A stretch of 64,000 nucleotides of DNA from Paenibacillus pasadenensis DSM 19293. Lineage in GTDB: Bacteria > Bacillota > Bacilli > Paenibacillales > Paenibacillaceae. The notes under the pieces are model-generated. The model did not search any database, was not told the origin of the DNA, and saw nothing but the letters and a program-made list of their open reading frames with translations. The first letter of the stretch is position 1; every line of letters begins with the position of its first letter. The stretch spans positions 151,961 to 215,960 of the forward strand of contig NZ_KE383850.1 of the NCBI RefSeq assembly GCF_000422485.1. The letters are read 5' to 3'. Both the position numbers and the translations under genes were made by a program. This document shows, in pieces, positions 14,232 through 22,000 of the stretch.

Positions 14232-15278
14232 TCACCCGGCCTTGACGCCGTAGCCGGCCAGCTGGCGGCGGGCCTGCTCGGCGATGGCGGAATACTGCCG
14301 CTCGAGCTCGACAATCGCCCGCCACTGAGCGAGCAGCTGCGAGCCGCTGCCGAGCATCGAGCCGAGCGCGCGTTCGACGAGCGCGGCGTCGCCTTTGCGG
14401 GCGGCGGCGGAGAAGTCCTTGATCGCGTCCCGGAGCGCCGCCTCGGGAATGCGGGCGGAAGCCTTGCGGACGCGCAGCGTATCGTTCAACGGCTCCAGGC
14501 CGGCAAGCGTCTTGCGGACGTCGGCGATTTTGGCCGAGCGGGCGCGGCGCAGCTCCTTGAGCTGATCCTCCTGCAGGCGCACGGCCTGGCGGGCGAGCTG
14601 CACGCCGCTTTTCATCAGATCGGCCTGCAGCCGCAGCGCCTTGGCCATCTCTTTGCTGCCGGCGCTGCGGCTGCGCTGGCCGAGCGCCGTATAGCCGGCG
14701 TAGAGCGGCTCATAGACGCTCTTGGCCTTGGCGATGCGCGCCTGCTGGACGCGGATCGCCTCGTCGTCGATGGCGGTCGCGGCTTGGCGCACCGCCGTCG
14801 CCAGCTTGGCCGCAGCCGCATGCGCGTCCTGCGCCTGCTTGCGAGCGGCGTCAAGCTCCTGCAGCTGGGCGGCGTACTGCCGCCTGCGGTCGTTCATCCG
14901 CTTGGCCGCTTCCGGCGAAGCCTTGGCGGCGGTCTTTTCGAAGGCGGCCTGCGCGCTTGGGCTGATCTCGATCGAGGAGGCGGCTGCCGGCGCGGCAGGG
15001 AGCACGAGCAGCAGAAGCAGCAGGAGCGGAACGGAAAGGAGCGGGCGAAGACGGCCCGTACGGGCCGGGTCGCGCTTGGCGGACGGGGACGCCGGGACAT
15101 CGGCAAGAGAAGCGGGCGAGGCGGCGACAGAGGACGGCGGAGAGCCGGCGGCAAGCGCAGAGAAAAGCGGGCCATGGAGCGGAAGCGGAGACGGCTCGGG
15201 CGCAATCGGGACGGGACGGCGGACGCGCTTCGGACGGGCGGGGACGCGTCTCGGACGGACGGCAGAAAACAACGGCAT
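14232..15278 (-). CDS. Exported or membrane-anchored coiled-coil protein, unknown family
   Basis: A 348-residue protein. Residues 1-78 are Pro/Arg/Ala/Ser-rich. A strong hydrophobic segment follows (about 80-104, LLSVPLLLLLLLVLPAAPAA) and ends in AAAS, like a signal or anchor. The rest is Ala/Lys/Arg/Gln-rich and almost entirely helical, with heptad character (RMNDRRRQYAAQLQELDAAR; KQAQDAHAAAAKLATAVRQA; LRLQADLMKSGVQLARQAVR; IVELERQYSAIAEQARRQLA). No enzyme motif is seen. The ATG at 15276-15278 follows AGAGGAGG at 9 bases; the longer frame to 15461 would start inside the terminator of the upstream gene. The 80-residue stretch before the hydrophobic segment is unusual. The sequence does not give a function. 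Confidence 0.65.
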   Translation of the reverse strand: MPLFSAVRPRRVPARPKRVRRPVPIAPEPSPLPLHGPLFSALAAGSPPSSVAASPASLADVPASPSAKRDPARTGRLRPLLSVPLLLLLLLVLPAAPAAASSIEISPSAQAAFEKTAAKASPEAAKRMNDRRRQYAAQLQELDAARKQAQDAHAAAAKLATAVRQAATAIDDEAIRVQQARIAKAKSVYEPLYAGYTALGQRSRSAGSKEMAKALRLQADLMKSGVQLARQAVRLQEDQLKELRRARSAKIADVRKTLAGLEPLNDTLRVRKASARIPEAALRDAIKDFSAAARKGDAALVERALGSMLGSGSQLLAQWRAIVELERQYSAIAEQARRQLAGYGVKAG

Positions 15279-15403
15279 GGGCAAGAACCTCCTCTGGAAT
15301 CGCCCCTTGCAAGGCGAATCGGCATTCGCCGTCCTCTGACGGCGATGCAGCTTCGCTGGCGAGAAAGACAAGCTCGGCAAGCGGCTGAGCCTGTCTGTCA
15401 ACG

Positions 15404-15456
15404 CAAAAAGCACCGCAGCAAAAAGGCTCGAGTCGAGCCCAATGCTGCGGTGCTTC
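15404..15456 (-). terminator. Minus-strand terminator of the RNA methyltransferase
   Basis: On the minus strand AAGCACCGCAGCA pairs with TGCTGCGGTGCTT, with an inner GGCTCGA/TCGAGCC stem, and runs into TTTTT. Confidence 0.82.
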
Positions 15457-15515
15457 CGCATGCTTGGAGCGTACGTATGTTCGTGAAATCACTATACCAA
15501 GGCCGGCGGAGGCTG

Positions 15516-16514
15516 TCAACCGTCTTCGAGGCAAAGATGGAACAGCCGGACGAAATGCCCTTTGGTCAGCCTCGCGGTCGCCTCGATGCGGAAGCCGGCC
15601 TCTCGGACGATCGCCTCGATCGGCTCGGTCGTGACGACGACGGCGCGACCGGACAGCCGGCGCAGCGCGCGCAGCATGCCGAGCTGCTCCTCCGGCGGGG
15701 AGACGGAGCAGAGATTGTACGGCAGGTCGAGCACGGCGGCGTCGAAGGCCCCGCCGAGCGCGCGCATGTCGCCGATGGAGACGAGCTCCTCGGCATGGCC
15801 GAAATGCCGCAGGTTCTCCCGCGCTCCGACGGCGGCGAGCGGGTTGAGGTCGTTGCCGCGGCAGGAGAAGCCGAGCGAGAGCGCCTCCAGCAGCACGGTG
15901 CCGATGCCGCAGCACGGATCGACGAGCGAGCTGCCGGCCGGCTCGCCGGGAGCGGCGATGTTGACGGCGGCGCGCGCGGCGCGCGTCGGCAGCGCGGTGG
16001 AATATTGGCGCGGCTTGTCCTGATGCCGCAGCCAGAGCGGCTCCGCCTCGGCCAGCTCGCCGGCCAGCCAGCGGCCTTCGTGCCGGGTGAGTCCGTAGAC
16101 GACATCCGGCCGCTTGAGCTCCGGCTCGCCGGTGACGGCGAGGCCGAGGGCTCGTTCCAGCTCAAGGCGGCGGCGGTCGGGATGCTGGTCCGGCGCCCCC
16201 GTTTTCACATAGCGGGCTCGAAACAATCGCTCTCCCGGCGAAAGGACGGCTCCGGCCAACTCCAGCAGCTCCGGCTCGGAGGCGGCGTCGGCGCGGATGT
16301 CCAGGCGCTGCTTGAGGAACGGGCTGCGGCTCGGATCGAGGCGGCGGGCATGGCGGAAGGCGCGGCTGTCCGGCGTCATGAGGAAGCCGGGGAACAGGCA
16401 GGCGAGCTCGAGCGCGCACAGCTCGGCCTCGGATTCGTGGCAGGCATAGACGTAGAGAAAGTCGCCGGCGATGGGCGCAGAGCCTTTGCCGGGACGGGAT
16501 TCGGTCGGATTCAT
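15516..16514 (-). CDS. TRM11-family SAM-dependent RNA methyltransferase
   Basis: A 332-residue protein. The C-terminal half is a Rossmann-like methyltransferase with the SAM-binding VDPCCGIGTVLLEALSLG (motif I) and the catalytic motif DLPYNLCS (a D-L-P-Y variant of N/D-P-P-Y used for N-methylation of a base). This arrangement, with an N-terminal THUMP-like half and DPxCGxGT, is typical of the TRM11/TrmG10 family that methylates guanosine in tRNA. Neighbouring genes are unrelated. The start MNPTESRPGKG has a moderate AAAGGAA ribosome site. The target position in tRNA is not shown by the sequence. Confidence 0.85.
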   Translation of the reverse strand: MNPTESRPGKGSAPIAGDFLYVYACHESEAELCALELACLFPGFLMTPDSRAFRHARRLDPSRSPFLKQRLDIRADAASEPELLELAGAVLSPGERLFRARYVKTGAPDQHPDRRRLELERALGLAVTGEPELKRPDVVYGLTRHEGRWLAGELAEAEPLWLRHQDKPRQYSTALPTRAARAAVNIAAPGEPAGSSLVDPCCGIGTVLLEALSLGFSCRGNDLNPLAAVGARENLRHFGHAEELVSIGDMRALGGAFDAAVLDLPYNLCSVSPPEEQLGMLRALRRLSGRAVVVTTEPIEAIVREAGFRIEATARLTKGHFVRLFHLCLEDG

Positions 16515-16669
16515 AGAAGGCGGTTCCTTTGCGTATGTCGTTCGGGGCGCTTCGCCGCCGATGCTTCATTGTACCTCGCCGGGGGGAGGGGAGGCCAGCG
16601 GCGGACGGGGCGCAGGAGGATGAGGAGGCGGACTTGCGGGACGGAGGGGAGGAGCGGGCGGAAGCGCGT

Positions 16670-16785
16670 TGCTGGGAACACGGAGGGATGAAGGAGGGAC
16701 GAGGGAGGGATGAAGGAGGGATGAAGGAGTGAAAAAGGAGGGAAAAAGGAGTGAAAAAGGAGGGACGAAGGAGCGGAGAAAGCGG
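16670..16785 (+). repeat. Purine-rich tandem repeat, non-coding
   Basis: Tandem degenerate copies of GATGAAGGAGG, then AAAAAGGAGGG, fill most of the gap between the CAP-protein gene and the methyltransferase. The strand is almost purely purine. No gene is recognised in 16515-16882. Confidence 0.7.
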
Positions 16786-16820
16786 AAAGACCCGCGGCCC
16801 ATCGGGGCGGCGGGTCTTCG
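16786..16820 (-). terminator. Possible terminator of the SLH-CAP gene
   Basis: AAGACCCGC/GCGGGTCTT stem on the minus strand, about 70 bases past the stop. The T-run is only three bases, so this is tentative. Confidence 0.5.
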
Positions 16821-16882
16821 GAATGCCTGGGAGGGCTTGCGGCAAGGCGTGAGGCAAAGGTCTGTGGCAGGGCCGGGAAGGC

Positions 16883-18491
16883 TTACGGCTTGTAGAAATT
16901 CTGCGTATAGCGATAGTCGTAGACGCCTACGCCGAGATTCGTGTAGCTTTCCGCTAGCATCGCTTTGCGGTGGCCAGAGGAATTGAGCCAGCCGTTATGC
17001 GCCTCGATGGCGGAACGGTAGCCGTAGGCGATGTTCTCGGCGGCCGCGACGTAGCGGATGCCTTCGGCCTTCATCCGGTCGAACGGGCTGATCCCGTCCG
17101 GATCGGTATGGCTGAAATAATCGCGCTTGGCCATGTCGGCGCTATGCTTGCGGGCCGCAAGGGCCGCCGTGTCGTCCCAGGCCAAGGCATGGAGGCCGCG
17201 CTTGGCGCGCAAGGCGTTGGTCAGATCGAACACCTGCCGCTCATAACCGGAAGCGAGCGCCTCGGCGGCCGGCTCGGGACCGGAAGGGGCGCCGGCAACG
17301 ACGAGCACGGCGTCGAGCTTGCCTTCGTCGAGCGTATCGAGATAAAACGTCGTGCGGATGCCTCCGGAAGCAAAGCTATGCGTCTTGGCGGATCCTTCGA
17401 TCTTCTGACCGGAAGCCTGCTGGAGCGCGGCGGCGCTCATGCCCGGACGAAGCGTCTTCCACAGGCCGCCGCCGTCCTCGTAGGACGCCGCCGTCCTCGT
17501 AGGACGCCGGGGAGCCGGAATAGAGGGCGACGACCTTGCCGCCGGCCACGCCAGCCTGCATGTAGCGGCTGTAGTCCTTGTTGTAGACGTACCAGGTGAA
17601 GCCTTCGAGCGCGGGGGCCTTGCGGTCCGGAGCTCCGAGCGCTTGCAGCAGCGACGCTTCGCTGTCGCCAAGCTGGATGCCGCGCAGCTGCGGCCCGGCC
17701 GCGGCTGTCGCCGGAGCCGGCGTAGCCGAAGGCGACGGCGAGGCGGACGGCGAGGCGGAAGAAGCAGGCGATGCGGATGGCTTCGGCGAGGCCGAAGGAG
17801 CAGGCGAAGCCGAAGGCGCAGCGGATGGGGCCGGAGAGGCGGACGGCTGCGCCGGGTAAGCCTGGAGCATGCGGCGGAGGAGGGCGACCGCCTCCGCGCG
17901 GGTCAGCGTGCTGCCGCTCTCGTAGCCGGCAGCCGTCGACGCCGTGCGCCCGCTCGCGATGCCTTCCGCGAGCAGCCAGGCCACGGCGTCGGCTTCGCCT
18001 CCGGAGCGCCCGGCGACGGAGGCCAGCAGCCGCGCGGCCTCGCCCCGCGTATAGCGGGCGGCCGGCTGCGCGGCATGGAACGCTGCCCAGCCTTCGGCGG
18101 CGGCAGCGGCATAATACGGCGCGTGCCAGGCCGCGCCGGAGGCTGCGCCCGCGGCAGGCGAGGCGCCGTAGGCGCGCGCCGCCAGGGCGAGGAACTCCGG
18201 CTCGCTGAGCGCAGCCGAGGGCCGGAAGCGGCCGTTGCCGTCGCCTTGGGCGAAGCCGGCGGCGACGGCCCAGGCGATGTCGCCGGCGGCCCAATGCTTG
18301 GCGGGGACATCGGCGAAGCCGGCTCCTTGCGCGGCGGCGGACGAAGGAGCGGCGACGCTGCCGGCGAGCAGGGAGGCGACGAGCAGGGAGGCGACGAGCA
18401 GGGCGGCTGCCGCGACGCGGACAGGATGCTGGCTCTGCGGGGAGCCCGCGAGGGTGGCGGATGGGCCGAAGAGGTTGCTGAAGAGGTTCAT
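16883..18491 (-). pseudogene. SLH-CAP secreted protein, frameshifted by a 19-bp tandem duplication
   Basis: The reading frame is in two parts. The upstream part (from the ATG at 18489-18491 after AGAAAGGAAG) encodes a signal peptide, SLH repeats (FADVPAKHWAAGDIAWAVAA, FAQGDGNGRFRPSAALSE), a Ser/Ala/Pro linker and a CAP-associated domain (LRGIQLGDSEASLLQALGAP, FTWYVYNKDYSRYMQAG). It leaves frame after ASYEDGG. The downstream part resumes at GLWKTLRPGMSAAALQQ and encodes the CAP/SCP domain (VFDLTNALRAKRGL, HSADMAKRDYFSHTDPDG, AENIAYGYRSAIEAHNGW, SSGHRKAMLAE) to the stop at 16883. Removing one copy of the 19-bp repeat at 17468-17505 restores a single frame of about 543 codons. CAP proteins of the YkwD type are secreted; SLH domains bind wall polysaccharide. 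As written, the CAP domain is not made. Confidence 0.85.
17468..17505 (-). repeat. Perfect 19-bp tandem duplication causing a frameshift
   Basis: GCCGCCGTCCTCGTAGGAC occurs twice without a gap (17468-17486 and 17487-17505). The length, one more than a multiple of three, shifts the frame of the SLH-CAP gene. Deleting one copy joins the two frames exactly. Confidence 0.92.
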
Positions 18492-18614
18492 CAAATCTGA
18501 TCTTCCTTTCTGGATGCGGGAATGGATGTCCATTGGACGCGCGGGACAGGCCGAGGTCGTGCGGAGTGGATCTAATTACTCCAAAAGTCCCGGTTGCGGA
18601 GGGAGTTCCAACGC

Positions 18615-18895
18615 GGTAGCCCGAAAAAAACGGGCTGCAGGAGCCGGGAGGCCGAAATCCGAGGCCGTAACCCGAAAAAAACGGGCTGCAGGAGCCGGGA
18701 GGCCAGAATCCGACGCCGTAACCCGAAAAAAACGGGCTGCAGGAGCCGGGAGGCCAGAATCCGAGGCCGTAACCCGAAAAAATCGGGCTGCAGGAGCCGG
18801 GAGGCCGAAATCCGACGCTGTAACCCGAAAAAATCGGACTGCAGGAACCGGGAGGCCAGAATCCGACGCCACAGCCCGAAAAAAACGGGCGGCGT
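18615..18895. repeat. 51-bp tandem repeat array with CCCG-A7-CGGG hairpins
   Basis: Six copies of a 51-bp unit. Each holds CCCGAAAAAAACGGG followed by CTGCAGGAGCCGGGAGGCC and an AATCCGA(G/C)GCC segment. The fourth and fifth copies carry T in the A-run and the last is more diverged. The array fills the gap between the divergent SLH-CAP and SLH-phosphoesterase genes. Because 51 is a multiple of three, frames stay open on both strands, but none has a start signal or protein-like sequence. I see no other feature in 18492-19040. Confidence 0.85.
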
Positions 18896-19040
18896 CCTTT
18901 TACCGTTTCTCCATCTGCTTCTGACGCCCGGCTAACAAAAGTTCTTTAGCCTAGTAAAGATTGGGTTCGAGATGGAGAGACATCGGATCGCGGACGGGCG
19001 GGATGGACAAGCCTGCTGCGACAAGAGGAGGAACAGGAAC

Positions 19041-22000
19041 GTGCCGAAGGAAGAGCGGCGCCAAGGGCTCCAGGCGCAGGGATGGATGACAGGGAATAGG
19101 GAGGCTTCCGCCGGAGGTACCGACTCCCGAATCGGCGAGGCTTCTGGCGAAAAGGCGGCGGCAGTCGCCGCTTGCTCCATGCGGGACGGCCGCCGTCAGC
19201 AGGACGGGCAGAGCTCCATGCGGGACGGCCGCCGTCAGCAGGACGGACAGCGTTCCGTGCAGGCTGAGCCGCACAGGACGCTCAGCCTGCGCGGCCTGCA
19301 GCGCCGCCTGCGGCGCATGCCGTGGCGCAAATGGCTCGCCGGCGGACTCGCCGCGAGCCTGATCGCGGGCCTGCTGCCCGTCGCCGGCCCGCTGCCGCAA
19401 GCGGCGGCAGCCCCGGCTCCGAACGGCGGCTCGCTGTCGCCGGTCATCGTGACGGAGATCGTGCCCGACAACGTCGGGACCGACGTGTATGAATTTTTTG
19501 AGCTGCACAACGTCAGCGCCGCTCCGCAGGATGTGACGGACGCGCTGTACTACCGCTATACGGCCAGCAGCTCGCCGGATCTGAAGTTCAGCCTCCCGGC
19601 GAATACCGTGCTTGCCCCCGGCGAGACGAAAGTGTTCTGGAACAATACGGAAAAGAAGGCGCTGGCTGCTTTCAATTCCTTCTACAAGACGGAGCTGGCC
19701 GAAAGCCAGGTCGTCTCCCTGCCGGCCCAGACCGGCGGGTTCTCGGCGTTCGCCAACGACGGCAACCGCGCCGTCGTCGTCAAGAGCGAAGGCCAGGACC
19801 TGGCGATCGCCGCGTACTTGAAGGCTGACATCAGCAGCAGCGGGACGACTCTCGATGTCCACTACCAAGCCTCCCGAACGGCCGAGCAGGGCAAATACGC
19901 CGTGCTGGCCGTGCCGACGCCGGGCTCGGTCGAGGCGGGCCAGCTGATCGCGCCGCCGCCGCCCGTCGTGCCGGGCCAGCCGGTCCTCGCGCATGAGCCG
20001 GCTGCGTCCGCCAAGGGCGGACAAGCGCTGCCGATCGTCGCGCAGGTGGCGGACGGCGACGGCCAGCCGCTCCAGACGGCGACAGCGGCCGTCTATTACC
20101 GCACGGTCAACCAGTCCGTGTACAAGAGCGCGGCGCTGCGCCCTGCGGACGGCGGCGGCACCGCGTTTGCAGGCAGCATCCCGGCGGCGGCCGTCGCCGA
20201 GGAGACGCTGTACTACTACATCCAGGCGGACAACGGCGGGGTCAAGGGCACGACTCCTGCCGCCGCGGTCCAGGTCGAGCTGCCGCAGGCCGATCCCGAC
20301 CGCGTGCCGCCGCTGCTCGTCACCGAGGTGACGCCGGATACGGCGAACATCGGCGGCTCCGACGGCTACGAGTTCATCGAGATCTACAACAATACGGATC
20401 GCGAGCTCGATTTTGGCGATTACAAGCTCTACTACCGCTATCCGGAAAAAGGGCCGGAAGCCGACGTCGTCTGGGCGAGCGATCCGGAGCAGGTCACGAT
20501 TCCGGCGCAGAGCGCCATCGTGCTGTGGGTCATCAATGCGGCCAACGGCTCGGCGACGGCCGCCCAGTTCAACGCGAACTTCGGCAGCTCGCTCGTCGAA
20601 GGGCAGAACCTGTTCCGCGTGCACAGCGCCGGCATGGCCAACGGCTCGCCGCGTGCGCTCGTCATCGGCACGAACGCGCATGTCGACATCGCATCCGCTT
20701 CCTATGAGGCGGCGGACGTCAAGGCGGACAAGGGCATCCAATACCGCTACCCGACGCTCGGCGGCAAGGACATGCTGAATCTCGGCCCGGCCGCGGCCAA
20801 GTCGACCCCCGGCAGCGTAGAGCCGTGGCAGCTGCCCGCCCGTCCGGTCCATGCGGCCGACGACGCGGCTGCGCCGGCGCTGCTCGACCGCACCGGCGTC
20901 GCCGAGGCGGACGCGTCCAAGGACCTCGACATCCGGCTCGAGGCGGAGGACGAGAGCGGCATCAAGTCCGTCCGGCTCCAGTACCGCACCGACAAGAGCG
21001 ATTGGGCGAGCTTTTACCTGACGCAGGACTACAACGACACGTACTATCACTACCTCATCCCGGCGGCCGATCTGATCGGCAAAAGCTACGTCGAGTACAA
21101 GGCGGTCGCCTCTGACGGCCAGAACCGGACGGAGCTGCCGGCCGTGCGCGTGCCGGTGAAGGATGGCCGCGACAAGTCGCCGCTGCGCCTGAACGTGGCC
21201 GAAGGCCAGTTCGTCCGGGGCGTGCAGACGCTCAAGGGCACGGCGGAGCAGCATGCGCCGGGCGAGCTGCAGCTGGCGCTGGACGGCAAGACGGTGACGG
21301 AGGGCGTGTACGCCTCGCTCGAGCAGGACGCCTATCTGGCGTTCGACGTCAGCGGCGTCGACTACTATTTCAAGAACGCGGTGACGATCGGCAAAGAGAT
21401 TCTGTATACATTCATGGATCCGATCCCGTCGTGGCGCACGCTGCTCTATCCGATCGGCCAAGAGCGGCTGAAGGCCGGCGACAACGGCATCTGGATCCGG
21501 GTCGGATCCAAGTCCGGTCCGTTCGACGACCGCACGGAGGAAAACAAGGACGACTTCCAGATGCGCAACGTGCGCCTCATCCTGGCGGACGGCACGATCA
21601 TCTACGATCCGGCTTATGCGGACCGGAGCAAGGTGCTGGAGATGGGCGACAAAGGCAAGATCGAAGGGATCGAGTTCAAGTTCCCGCTGCTCGCCGAGCA
21701 GCTGCGCTCCCGCACGTACGCCTGGGATACGACGGCGGAGGCGGACGGCAAGCATGAGATCGTCCTGACGGGTCCGGGGGGCTTGTCGCTCGCCCGCAGC
21801 GTCGTCGTGGACAACGCGGCTCCGGTCATCGCGCCGACCGTGGAGGAAGGCCGGACGTACCGCGGCGCCTTCGCGATCGACGCGGCGATTACGGATGCGC
21901 TCTCCGGCGTGAAGGCCGCTTCGGTCGCGGCGACGCTGGACGGCAAGCCGGTGAAGCTGCCTTATGCGGCGACCAGCTCCGCGCTGGGCGGCGGCGAGCA

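Noticed and set aside
16883..17671. CAP domain as a separate complete gene
   Set aside because: No start or ribosome site at the beginning of its frame. It continues the SLH gene once the 19-bp duplication is removed.
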